From: Bacteroidales bacterium
GTDB lineage: Bacteria; Bacteroidota; Bacteroidia; Bacteroidales; P3
Assembly: GCA_017632095.1 (NCBI GenBank)
Contig: JAGBSA010000165.1
Coordinates: 1 to 16,609, forward strand
Reading direction: 5' to 3'
Length of the DNA: 16,609 bases
Shown here: positions 1-7,834 of the stretch, piece after piece
How the letters are laid out: every line of letters starts with the position of its first letter
Position numbering within the stretch: position 1 is the first letter of the stretch
Notes under the pieces: generated by a model
Database searches by the model: none
Told to the model about the DNA's origin: nothing
What the model saw: the letters and a program-made list of their open reading frames with translations, nothing else
Translations under genes and position numbers: made by a program

Positions 1-1
1 C

Positions 2-1438
2 CGAAATATAGAAATGTATAAGCATTTGGAAGTAGAGAAAAAGACAAATGAACTTATAGACAAACTAAACGAGTTGTCCAAACAGCAAAAAGACTTGGCG
101 GAAAAATCAAAAGAAGATAGCAAAGAATCAAAGGCCGAAAAACAACAGCAATTGCAAGAAGAATTTCGCAAACAACAAGAAAAGCTCTCTCAAATTCAAA
201 AGCAAATGCAAGAATTGGGTGAAAAGAATCCGTTAAAGCGAGATGCGGAACGCGAAAACCAAATAGGACAACTGCAAAAAGAAGCTAAAGAGAATTTGGA
301 TAACAATAAGGAAAAGCAAGCCGCAAAGTCAATGCGAAAAGCTGCCGAACAAATGCAACAAATGGCTGATGACTTGCAGCAACAAATGGATTCAAACGAG
401 CAAGAGCAACTTGCAGAAGACATAGAGCAAGTTAGAGCAATGTTGAAAAACCTTGTGCGTCTATCTATGCAACAAGAGGAATTGATAAATAAAACGAAGA
501 CAACAAAGGTTTCTGAAAACGAATACCAGAATATAATACGCAAGCAAAATACTATCAAGGAAGATATGAAGATGATAAACGATAGCTTGTTTGCAATGAG
601 TAAACGACAACCTCAAGTCGGCAATATGATAAATCAAGAGTTGAGTAAAATAGACAGTTATTTGGAAAAGAGTATAGAAAGCATACTTCGATATAATCAA
701 GTCCATTATTCAAATTACACAAACAACACAGCAGCAAGTTCTCAGCAATATGCGATGACCTCAATGAATAATTTAGCGTTGATGCTCAGCGAATCAATAG
801 AGAATATGCAAAAACAACAACAGCAAAACAACTCAAAAAGTAAACAAAACAGCCAGTGCAATAATCCATCTCAAAGTAACAAACCCTCATCGAAGAAAAG
901 CATGAGTGAACTTCAAAAAGAATTGAATCAAGAGTTGGAAAGACTTCAAAAAGAGTTAGAACGGCAGAAGAATAAAGGGCAACAGAAGATAGGAGAGGGA
1001 GCAAAACTTAATGAACAACTTGCAAAGGCTGCTGCACAACAAGAGATGATTCGCAAAATGGTTCAAAATGCTGCAGCGGAAGCAAAAAAGAAAGGAGCTG
1101 GACGCCATGATAAAAAATTAGAAGAAATACAGCGGCAAATGGAACAAACAGAGAAAGAAATCGTAAATAAGACCATAAGCCGTCAAACCATAAATCGACA
1201 AAGTAAGATTTTGACGAGAATGTTGGAGGCTGAGAAAGCGGAAAAGAAGCAGGGACAGGATTTTGATAGAAAGTCGAAAACGGGTAATAATCAGAAGAAT
1301 GAGACCGATGGAGCCTTTTTAGAGTTTCAGAAGTTGAAGAAAAAGGAAACAGAATTGTTTAAACAAATACCTCCTGTTTACTCTCCGTTTTACAAAAAAA
1401 AGGTTGATGATTATTTTTACGGGACAAAGGTCAAGTAA
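2..1438 (+). CDS. DUF4175-like Gln-rich coiled-coil protein, 3' part only
   Basis: The reading frame is open to the left edge of the window (codons from base 2, before the ATG at base 14), so this is very probably the C-terminal part of a longer protein. The visible ~479 residues are almost entirely charged and Gln-rich helix (runs such as KQQQLQEEF, EQMQQMADDLQQQ), predicting long coiled coils. No membrane segment or signal peptide is visible. Bacteroidales carry a large protein annotated DUF4175 directly before an ATP-binding protein, ybeY and mnmG. It has N-terminal membrane helices and a Gln-rich coiled-coil tail, and the segment starting LEVEKKTNELIDKLNEL fits that tail. The family assignment rests on composition and gene order recalled from relatives, and the molecular function is unknown. 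The gene lies 21 nt before the next gene, in the same direction. The internal ATG could be a start only if the gene were unusually short. Confidence 0.62.
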   Translation, partial: RNIEMYKHLEVEKKTNELIDKLNELSKQQKDLAEKSKEDSKESKAEKQQQLQEEFRKQQEKLSQIQKQMQELGEKNPLKRDAERENQIGQLQKEAKENLDNNKEKQAAKSMRKAAEQMQQMADDLQQQMDSNEQEQLAEDIEQVRAMLKNLVRLSMQQEELINKTKTTKVSENEYQNIIRKQNTIKEDMKMINDSLFAMSKRQPQVGNMINQELSKIDSYLEKSIESILRYNQVHYSNYTNNTAASSQQYAMTSMNNLALMLSESIENMQKQQQQNNSKSKQNSQCNNPSQSNKPSSKKSMSELQKELNQELERLQKELERQKNKGQQKIGEGAKLNEQLAKAAAQQEMIRKMVQNAAAEAKKKGAGRHDKKLEEIQRQMEQTEKEIVNKTISRQTINRQSKILTRMLEAEKAEKKQGQDFDRKSKTGNNQKNETDGAFLEFQKLKKKETELFKQIPPVYSPFYKKKVDDYFYGTKVK

Positions 1439-1459
1439 ACTATAAAGTAGTAGTTTGAA

Positions 1460-1924
1460 ATGAAAAATAACGCATTTTGTAAGAAAGTAAGGGTAGAACA
1501 TTCCGATGCTCTGACAGAATTATTAGAGAATATATGTCAAGAGAATAACATAAATAATTACTTCGGAACAATATCTGTTGCGGTGAATCATACTTTGGAG
1601 ATTTTGAATTCAGAAATCAAAAAAGCAGAATCAAGAAATATTTTATTCAAATTTGAACAATGTGTAGGCGGAGTGGCCATAACGATAGAATGTCAAGAAG
1701 AAGTGTTTGGCAGAATGCTTGCTGATAAACAGCAAATGATAGAAATGTCTGACACAAGTGCTTACATAGTAAATTCGCTTGCAGATAAGAATATTGTATT
1801 GTTAGGTGGTAGAACCTTGGAACTAAACTTCTTTGTAGACGGAATTGAACCTGAGTTGTTGTCTTCTCGTCGTGAATTGATAAAATTGTATTTCGAGAAT
1901 AAAATATTGAAAACTGAATATTAG
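1460..1924 (+). CDS. GHKL/HATPase-fold protein with degenerate ATP site
   Basis: A 154-residue cytoplasmic protein without signal peptide or membrane helix. Its size and position just before ybeY match the small anti-sigma-factor-like ATP-binding protein (HATPase_c fold) found there in Bacteroidales. The overall pattern still aligns by eye: an N-terminal helix, a helix at 37-56 where the N box should be, a strand-turn at 70-80 (GGVAITIE), and a final strand at 107-125 (SLADKNIVLLGGRTLELNF). The ATP-binding residues are not where expected. The N-box helix reads HTLEILNSEIK instead of an E..NA..HGN type sequence, the DxGxG loop reads ECQEEVFG, and the RG-type lid motif reads SDTSAYIV. I infer a pseudo-ATPase, perhaps a protein-binding module. 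The stop is 3 nt before ybeY, so the two are almost certainly cotranscribed. Comparison with relatives is from memory. Confidence 0.6.
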   Translation: MKNNAFCKKVRVEHSDALTELLENICQENNINNYFGTISVAVNHTLEILNSEIKKAESRNILFKFEQCVGGVAITIECQEEVFGRMLADKQQMIEMSDTSAYIVNSLADKNIVLLGGRTLELNFFVDGIEPELLSSRRELIKLYFENKILKTEY

Positions 1925-1927
1925 GAA

Positions 1928-2362
1928 ATGGCAATTACATTTACTTTTGAAACAAAATATAACCTTAAATCACGCACACTGATAAAGAAATGGTTGAAGC
2001 AGATAATTGAAAACAAAGGCTGCAAACTTGGAACCATATCTTACATTCTTTGTGATGACGATTACCTTTTGGAAATCAACAAACAGTTTCTTCAACACGA
2101 CAATTACACAGATATAATCACCTTTGACTATGTCGAAAACGGCATTGTGAATGGTGATATTTTTATTAGCGTGGAGCGAGTTGAAGAAAATGCGAGTTTA
2201 TTTCAAACTTCCAAGCAAGATGAATTGATGAGAGTCTTTGCTCATGGCGTATTACATTTGCTCGGATTCAAGGATAAGACAGAGCAAGAGGCAAAACAAA
2301 TGAGACAAGCTGAAAACGAGAGCTTGGAATTATTGAAAGAATTAGAAAAAATCAACGGCTAA
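1928..2362 (+). CDS. ybeY: YbeY endoribonuclease, 16S rRNA maturation
   Basis: YbeY is a metal-dependent single-strand endoribonuclease of the UPF0054 family, acting in 16S rRNA 3'-end processing and ribosome quality control in the cytoplasm. The 144-residue product has the expected length. Family marks are NKQFLQHDNYTDIITFDY at 51-68, GDIFIS at 76-81 and the zinc motif HGVLHLLGFKD at 106-116. His106 and His110 match the first two zinc ligands. The third ligand, His in the classical HGxLHLxGyDH motif, is Asp116 here. As I recall this substitution is common in Bacteroidota, so the enzyme is probably active. The gene starts 3 nt after the preceding stop, and its own stop codon directly abuts the mnmG start codon, indicating one transcript and probably translational coupling. 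Confidence 0.95.
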   Translation: MAITFTFETKYNLKSRTLIKKWLKQIIENKGCKLGTISYILCDDDYLLEINKQFLQHDNYTDIITFDYVENGIVNGDIFISVERVEENASLFQTSKQDELMRVFAHGVLHLLGFKDKTEQEAKQMRQAENESLELLKELEKING

Positions 2363-4240
2363 ATGTTCGGAAACTTTGATATAATTGTCGTAGGGGCAGG
2401 ACACGCAGGTTGTGAGGCCGCTTACGTCGCTTCTTCCTTAGGTTCAAAAGTCCTTTTAATTACACAAAACCTTTGTAACATAGCACAGCTATCTTGTAAC
2501 CCCGCAATGGGAGGCGTAGCCAAAGGACAAATCGTTCGAGAGATTGATGCATTGGGAGGATACAGCGGAATAGTAACCGATATGAATACACTGCAATTCC
2601 GAATGCTTAACAGAAGCAAAGGTTGTGCAATGTGGAGTCCGCGAGCTCAAGTAGATAATGTTACATTCGGCATTACGTGGCGTCAAGTTCTTGAAAACAA
2701 AGAAAATCTCCAACTTTGGCAAGACGAAGTTAGCGATTTGATAATTACCAATCAAAAAATAGAAGGCGTACGAACTGTTTTAGGAGTAGAGTTTCGAGCA
2801 AAGGCTGTTGTACTTACAAATGGTACATTTTTGAAAGGGAGAATACATGTAGGCGAAGTAAATTTCGAGGGAGGAAGACTTGGAGAACAATCCTCAATGT
2901 ATCTATCCGACAAAATGAAAGCAGAAGGCTTTGAAATTGAAAAACTGAAAACAGGAACTCCAATGAGAGTTGAAGCAAGAAGTATCAACTTTTCCAAACT
3001 TCAAGAGCAGAAAGGCGATGACGATCCGGCACAATTCTCTTTCCTATACAAAAGAGAAAAGCCTCTTGAGCAAAGTAGCTGTTTCCTTGCTTACACTAAC
3101 TTGAATGTGCACGATATTTTGAGAACGGGATTTGCCGCTTCACCTATGTTTAATGGTAGAATACAAGGCAAAGGTCCGCGTTACTGCCCGTCAATTGAAG
3201 ATAAAATAGAACGATTCTCCGATAAGGAGCGTCATCAGCTCTTTGTGGAGCCTGAATCACGTCATACAAGCTTGTATTATATCAATGGATTTTCATCTTC
3301 TTTGCCTTTGGATGTGCAATATGAAGCATTGCACAATATAGAAGGCTTTGAAAATGCGGTGATTCAAAAACCCGGTTATGCCATAGAGTACGATTACTTC
3401 CCGCCAACTCAACTAAAAAATACTTTAGAGACCAAATTGATAGAACGACTCTACTTTGCAGGACAGATAAACGGTACAACAGGATATGAAGAGGCTGCTT
3501 GCCAAGGATTAATGGCAGGAATAAATGCTCATCTTCAAATTAAAGACAAGGAATCCTTTGTATTGAAACGTTCAGAAGGCTATATAGGGGTATTGATTGA
3601 TGATTTGATAACAAAAGGTGTCGATGAACCATATAGAATGTTCACTTCGAGAGCCGAATATCGTATTTTGTTACGTCAAGACGATGCAGACCGCCGTCTA
3701 ACTCCACGTTCATACGAATTAGGCTTGGCATCAGAGGAACGAATGAGGAAAGTAGAACGCAAAGGTGAACAAATATCAGAATTAGTAGCCTTTATAAAAT
3801 CCTCATCTGCCACACCGCAGCAAGTAAATCCGTTGTTCAAAGAATTAGGAACGCCAGAGATAAATCAGAAAACAAAACTCTCTCAACTATTACTTCGTCC
3901 GCAAATTTCGTTCGCTCAAATGAAAGATTGCTGTGCGGAATTGGCAACGGCAGCATCAAAAGCCGATCAAGACATAAGAGAAGAGGTTTGTGAGGGAGCA
4001 GAAATCCTTGTGAAGTATGAAAGTTATATCAACAAGGAACAAGAAATAGTAGAGCGTCTTAGCAAATATGAAAACTTCAAAATCAAAGACGACTTCGACT
4101 ATTCTCAAATAAAAGCCTTGTCATTTGAAGCAAGAGAGAAACTAAACAAAGTAAGACCGGCTACAATAGGGCAGGCAGGACGAATAAGTGGCGTATCGCC
4201 AGCCGATGTATCGGTATTGATAATTTACCTTGCAAGATAA
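2363..4240 (+). CDS. mnmG: MnmG, tRNA U34 carboxymethylaminomethyl modification enzyme
   Basis: MnmG (GidA) binds FAD and, with the GTPase MnmE, installs the carboxymethylaminomethyl group on wobble uridine 34 of certain tRNAs, using methylene-tetrahydrofolate. The 625-residue length is standard. The N-terminal dinucleotide fold is GAGHAGCEAA at 11-20. The two family cysteines are Cys45 (SCNPAMGG) and Cys275 in the signature GPRYCPSIEDK (271-281). The second signature, AGQINGTTGYEEAACQGL, covers 366-383. The C-terminal MnmE/tRNA-binding helical domain ends with GRISGVSPADVSVLIIYL. The ATG follows the ybeY stop with no gap. MnmE is not encoded in the window. No truncation or frameshift is visible. 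Confidence 0.98.
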   Translation: MFGNFDIIVVGAGHAGCEAAYVASSLGSKVLLITQNLCNIAQLSCNPAMGGVAKGQIVREIDALGGYSGIVTDMNTLQFRMLNRSKGCAMWSPRAQVDNVTFGITWRQVLENKENLQLWQDEVSDLIITNQKIEGVRTVLGVEFRAKAVVLTNGTFLKGRIHVGEVNFEGGRLGEQSSMYLSDKMKAEGFEIEKLKTGTPMRVEARSINFSKLQEQKGDDDPAQFSFLYKREKPLEQSSCFLAYTNLNVHDILRTGFAASPMFNGRIQGKGPRYCPSIEDKIERFSDKERHQLFVEPESRHTSLYYINGFSSSLPLDVQYEALHNIEGFENAVIQKPGYAIEYDYFPPTQLKNTLETKLIERLYFAGQINGTTGYEEAACQGLMAGINAHLQIKDKESFVLKRSEGYIGVLIDDLITKGVDEPYRMFTSRAEYRILLRQDDADRRLTPRSYELGLASEERMRKVERKGEQISELVAFIKSSSATPQQVNPLFKELGTPEINQKTKLSQLLLRPQISFAQMKDCCAELATAASKADQDIREEVCEGAEILVKYESYINKEQEIVERLSKYENFKIKDDFDYSQIKALSFEAREKLNKVRPATIGQAGRISGVSPADVSVLIIYLAR

Positions 4241-4276
4241 AGAGTTCAAATCTTCATATACAAAGACGGAGATAAC

Positions 4277-4330
4277 AAAAAAAGAAAGCAGGATATTGTT
4301 TCAAAGGAATCAAACCTGCTTTCTCTTTTT
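4277..4330. terminator. Bidirectional intrinsic terminator between convergent genes
   Basis: A perfect 10-bp inverted repeat, AGAAAGCAGG (4283-4292) and CCTGCTTTCT (4315-4324), encloses a 22-nt loop. An A-run precedes it (4277-4282) and a T-run follows (4326-4330), so it can end transcripts in either direction. It lies between the mnmG stop and the stop of the convergent minus-strand gene, where such a shared terminator is expected. Confidence 0.85.
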
Positions 4331-4360
4331 TATTTCTTGAATTTAGCAAAAGCGAAATTG

Positions 4361-5191
4361 CTATAAACGAATCTGTTTCTTGCCTTTGATATAAAATTTC
4401 AAATTAGGACAATTCTCAAACACCTTTACACCCAATTCAACCGAAGGATTAAGAATCTCAACTGTATTTAGCTTAAAACAACGTCCGAAAGCACTATCGC
4501 CAATCTTGGTTACGCTGACAGGAATGTTCGCACAAGCCAACGCATTGCAATTCCAAAACGCTTGAGGTTCTATTTCCGTAACCGAAATCGGCACTTCAAT
4601 ACTATGTAACGCCTTACAGTTGGCAAAGCAAGCACGTTCCAAAACCTTGATTGAACGACCTAATTTCACGCTGCTTAGAGCTATGCAATTATTAAAGGCT
4701 TCTTTACCTATCGATTCGACTGAATCGGGAATTTCTATAAAACTTAGAGACACGCAATCCCAAAAAGCACGCCTTCCGATTTGCTTTAAGGAATTTGAAA
4801 GTTTGATTGTGCTTAGGGATTCGCAACCATAAAATGCCTCTTCACCAATTGAGGTAACCGAATGAGGGAGTTCCAAATCCACAATGCCGCTACACATCGC
4901 AAAAGCTTTGTTTCCTATACGCTTAACCGCCTTTGGTAAAGTCAGTTTTTGGATTTGCTTGCAGTTCGCGAAGCCTAAATCTTCTATTTCTGCAATTACG
5001 TAATATTGTCCTTTGTATTTGACGATTGTAGGAATGATTAACTCTCCCGAAATCTCAAGAGAAGATGCTCTAACGCTGACGTGCTTTTCTTGATCAATCA
5101 CACGATACGACAAATCACCAACTGTGAAGGTCTGAGCTAAGCAACAGAACGACAAAACTGCCATTGCTAAAAATGATATAAGTCTTTTCAT
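4361..5191 (-). CDS. Secreted BspA-type leucine-rich-repeat protein
   Basis: A 276-residue exported protein of the LRR_5/BspA-like family, whose members are surface or periplasmic proteins often implicated in binding. The start chosen is the ATG at 5191, giving signal peptide MKRLISFLAMAVLSFCCLAQ. The longer frame to 5227 begins with TTG, lies upstream of the -7 element and buries the signal peptide. After about 55 residues of beta-rich N-terminal domain come nine repeats of the type IGxxAFxxCxxLxxIxLPxSVxx. Each keeps one cysteine, at residues 77, 100, 123, 146, 169, 192, 215, 238 and 261, exactly 23 apart. No T9SS sorting domain or lipobox is visible, so the final location is uncertain (periplasm or outer surface). 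The ligand is unknown. It is a single-gene unit converging on mnmG. Confidence 0.88.
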   Translation of the reverse strand: MKRLISFLAMAVLSFCCLAQTFTVGDLSYRVIDQEKHVSVRASSLEISGELIIPTIVKYKGQYYVIAEIEDLGFANCKQIQKLTLPKAVKRIGNKAFAMCSGIVDLELPHSVTSIGEEAFYGCESLSTIKLSNSLKQIGRRAFWDCVSLSFIEIPDSVESIGKEAFNNCIALSSVKLGRSIKVLERACFANCKALHSIEVPISVTEIEPQAFWNCNALACANIPVSVTKIGDSAFGRCFKLNTVEILNPSVELGVKVFENCPNLKFYIKGKKQIRL

Positions 5192-5215
5192 AAGCCTTTG
5201 TTTAATATCCGATGG

Positions 5216-5223
5216 CAAAGATA
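5216..5223 (-). promoter_or_regulatory. -7 element of the leucine-rich-repeat gene
   Basis: Read on the minus strand this is TATCTTTG, a match to the Bacteroidota -7 consensus TAnnTTTG, 24 nt before the chosen ATG. Transcription would start about 17 nt before the ATG. No convincing TTTG is seen at the expected -33 distance, so the promoter is supported by the -7 match and position only. Confidence 0.5.
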
Positions 5224-5299
5224 ACAAAAAAGCCTTGTATCTCTCGCTTTTTCAAAAAGAATCTTGAATGAATTTACACACTTTGCAGAAAGGCTAAAA

Positions 5300-5380
5300 T
5301 GAAACGAAGATTCCGTTTTGCGAAACTTCGTTTTGGGAATTTCTTTCTTCGTTTCAGAAAATTAAAACGAAGTTTCATTC
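5300..5380 (+). repeat. Intergenic GAAACTTCGTTTT repeat element, copy A
   Basis: First of three related elements in the window. Read on the plus strand, units begin at 5301, 5322 and about 5345, spaced 21 and 23 bp. The last part is a 26-bp hairpin core at 5347-5372. This copy has two perfect interleaved inverted repeats: TGAAACGAAG (5300-5309) with CTTCGTTTCA (5347-5356), and GAAACTTCGTTTT (5322-5334) with AAAACGAAGTTTC (5364-5376). It lies between the start region of the repeat-protein gene and the end of tamL, about 35 nt past the tamL stop, so it could also act as a tamL terminator. A 52-codon frame (5299-5457, beginning MKRRFRFAKLRFG) crosses it but overlaps tamL antisense and is not called as a gene. 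Confidence 0.8.
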
Positions 5381-5413
5381 ACTCTAAAACACCGTTATGT
5401 TATTTTGATTCTT

Positions 5414-7822
5414 TTAGAACGGATAGCCTATGCCAAATTGGACTTGCAGGTCTTTGAATTTGGTGTTTGGAAGTACGAATCGCATGCTTTCTTCCATTGC
5501 AGGATTCCAAACTTTTGCTGCAACGTCTATGCGTAATATCAAAAACTCTATGTTCAAACGAAGTCCGAATCCCGCACCTACGGCAATTTCTTTGTAGAAG
5601 TCTGCTATCTCAAATTTACTTCCTTGTTTGCTGCTTTGGTCTTGCCATGTCCAAATATTGCCTGCATCTATAAATCCCGCACCTTCAAGAACACTGAAAA
5701 TAGGAAAACGATATTCAAGGTTCATTCCAAGAGTCATATCTCCGGTTTGAGTTTTGTCGTATTGGTTTTCTGATTTGCTGCTGCCGGGTCCAAGTTCTCT
5801 TAACTGCCATGCTCGAATGTTGTTTGCACCTCCTGCAAAGAAACTCTTTTCATAAGGAAGGCTTCGTGCGTTTCCGTAATACCAGCCCGCACCTGCAAAG
5901 ATGCGTGATACAAATTTTGATTTCTCGCCTATGGTATGGTAATGTACAAAGTCGAAGTCTCCTCTCACATATTGGGAATAAGGTATGCCTAAAACTTCAT
6001 ATTGATTTTGTGCGTTAGGTGTTTGATTGATAAGATGGCTTATAAGATATAGTAAATTGCCTGCTGTTTCTACGTTTGTACGAAGGTAGTTGAAGTCTCC
6101 CGTTTTTGATGTTGCTTGTCCATTGTGAACAAAGCCGAATCTAGCATCCATAACTAAGTGGTCAGACATTTGATACTGAATTCTCTTGTCAAGTGTTGCT
6201 ATGAGCGAAGCATATTCCTCGCTAGTGATTTCCATATCTACGAAATTAACTTCAATAGGTATTAAGAAGAAACTATTAGCCGGATTTGTCTGCCAAGAAT
6301 ATTCGTAATTCAATGTTGAAATCCTCCTGTCGTAATAAGTTCTTTTTTGAATGTTATAGGCAAGCTTGATTGATGTATGCGGACGAAAACGCATCGAATA
6401 GAAACTTGTGGAGAACGGAGCAAGGAATCGTGGTAGCTCTATCCCCATATCAAATCCCAATTCAAAAGCATTGAACCAATTCCATAAGTCTGCATCTTTG
6501 TTAGATGAGAATATGTCGCTTCTAACCTCAGCAGCAGTTTTTATATTCGTCGTAAAAATTTCTGCTCCTTTGAAAAGGTTGTTGTGAGAAAAGCCTATGT
6601 TAAATTCAGAGCCTAAACTAGAACTTTCTTGCAAGTTTATACTATTATTAACTGCTGAAAAGTTCATCTCGAAAGAGGTTGTCAGGTTGATAGGTTTTGC
6701 CATTGATAATCTGATTAGACAATCGAGTGGTAGCGTATCAGCCTTTGAGTTGTTGTCAGGTGTGAAAGAAATGTCTATAAATTTGAAGTTTTTGAGTTGA
6801 GATAAGGCATTGCGTGTACTTTGTGCAATAAGTGGAGAGAATAAATCTCCATTCTGCAAAAGGATACTTCGCATTATCGGCTTGGGTTTTATAGAACTTA
6901 TCTCAGAACGAATAAATAAAAATTTAGAAAGGCGAGAGCTTTTGTGGGATTTATGAAAGTATTTTGCTGTGTCTAATATCGGCATGTGGTAGCTTGAAGT
7001 TGCTGGGTAGTAATCTGGATAGACATAAATATCTCTTATTTTGTAAGGCTTATGTTTTGCTTCTACTACGGTGTCATTTTGTTTAACCAAAGGATTAGTT
7101 AATTGTAATTCGATGTTTAGGCAATTGCAATTTAGATTTGTGTCGATTATGAATTGGATGTACTTTTCGCTGAAAGCATAATAGCCAGATAGACGTAGTT
7201 TGTCGTTAATCGTTTTTCTTAAATCCCCTAACACTTCTTCGTCATAGTAATTCCCTGTTTTGATAGGTGATTCTGCTGTGATTTTTTCAACTTTTGCTTT
7301 GATAATACTATCCTCTATTGCAAGGGTAAATTGATTGATTTTGTAGCGACTTGGAATATCTACTTTATATATTACTTTCTTTCTTCTGTTGTAAAAACTC
7401 CAAGGTGCATATGGTCGTCTTACTGGAGCAAGAGAGTCTATTATCTTAGCGTTAAAAACACCTTTGCTTTGTAAAAACGTTTTCATATCAGCCGAACTTC
7501 GTCTTACTAAATTGTAGTTTAGTTCTACTGGTTTAGAGCCTAATCTTCGGAAAACATTTCTTGAAAAGAAATTAACGGTTGAGTCATTGCCTACTTCGCT
7601 TAGGGAGTAAAAATACATTCCCCACTTAATTCCTAAGAATTTATTATTGGGATCTTGTTTTATAAGCTTGTTTAAGTCTGACGCATCTATGAGTTTGCTA
7701 TCGCATTCAACTTTATTTTTAGACAAAAGCACGCCTTCCTTGCTCAAATGCTTTGTTGGGCTGCACGAACAGAAGAAAGCGGTGATTGAAACAAGCAATA
7801 AACAAAGTCTTAGTTTGGTCAT
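5414..7822 (-). CDS. tamL: TamL-type Omp85 outer-membrane assembly lipoprotein
   Basis: An 802-residue protein of the BamA/TamA (Omp85) superfamily. TamL is the Bacteroidota lipoprotein form that partners with TamB in outer-membrane assembly or lipid transport. The N-terminus has a lipoprotein signal with cysteines at 18 and 20, the usual acylated residue being Cys20 before SPTKHLSKEGVLL, a typical TamL opening. POTRA-like segments cover about 150-245 and 260-375. The C-terminal bacterial surface antigen barrel runs from about 380 to the final Phe802. It includes GGANNIRAWQLRELGPGSS (664-682), where IRAW stands for the conserved VRGF/VRAW loop, and the strand LEYRFPIFSVLEGAGFIDAG (702-721). 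It starts 12 nt after the waaA stop and is the last gene of the minus-strand operon. No tamB gene is in the window. Confidence 0.88.
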   Translation of the reverse strand: MTKLRLCLLLVSITAFFCSCSPTKHLSKEGVLLSKNKVECDSKLIDASDLNKLIKQDPNNKFLGIKWGMYFYSLSEVGNDSTVNFFSRNVFRRLGSKPVELNYNLVRRSSADMKTFLQSKGVFNAKIIDSLAPVRRPYAPWSFYNRRKKVIYKVDIPSRYKINQFTLAIEDSIIKAKVEKITAESPIKTGNYYDEEVLGDLRKTINDKLRLSGYYAFSEKYIQFIIDTNLNCNCLNIELQLTNPLVKQNDTVVEAKHKPYKIRDIYVYPDYYPATSSYHMPILDTAKYFHKSHKSSRLSKFLFIRSEISSIKPKPIMRSILLQNGDLFSPLIAQSTRNALSQLKNFKFIDISFTPDNNSKADTLPLDCLIRLSMAKPINLTTSFEMNFSAVNNSINLQESSSLGSEFNIGFSHNNLFKGAEIFTTNIKTAAEVRSDIFSSNKDADLWNWFNAFELGFDMGIELPRFLAPFSTSFYSMRFRPHTSIKLAYNIQKRTYYDRRISTLNYEYSWQTNPANSFFLIPIEVNFVDMEITSEEYASLIATLDKRIQYQMSDHLVMDARFGFVHNGQATSKTGDFNYLRTNVETAGNLLYLISHLINQTPNAQNQYEVLGIPYSQYVRGDFDFVHYHTIGEKSKFVSRIFAGAGWYYGNARSLPYEKSFFAGGANNIRAWQLRELGPGSSKSENQYDKTQTGDMTLGMNLEYRFPIFSVLEGAGFIDAGNIWTWQDQSSKQGSKFEIADFYKEIAVGAGFGLRLNIEFLILRIDVAAKVWNPAMEESMRFVLPNTKFKDLQVQFGIGYPF

Positions 7823-7834
7823 ATCTTAGCAGAA

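Noticed and set aside
5192..5227. Upstream TTG start for the leucine-rich-repeat gene
   Set aside because: It lies upstream of the -7 element and would hide the signal peptide. The ATG at 5191 fits both.
5300..5380. CRISPR array
   Set aside because: The units are short and diverged, and the bases between them are only 7-10 nt, far too short for spacers. No cas genes are present.
5299..5457. 52-codon frame through repeat copy A
   Set aside because: Its second half is antisense to the tamL end, and the repetitive part follows from the 21-bp period. It is mentioned only as an alternative reading.
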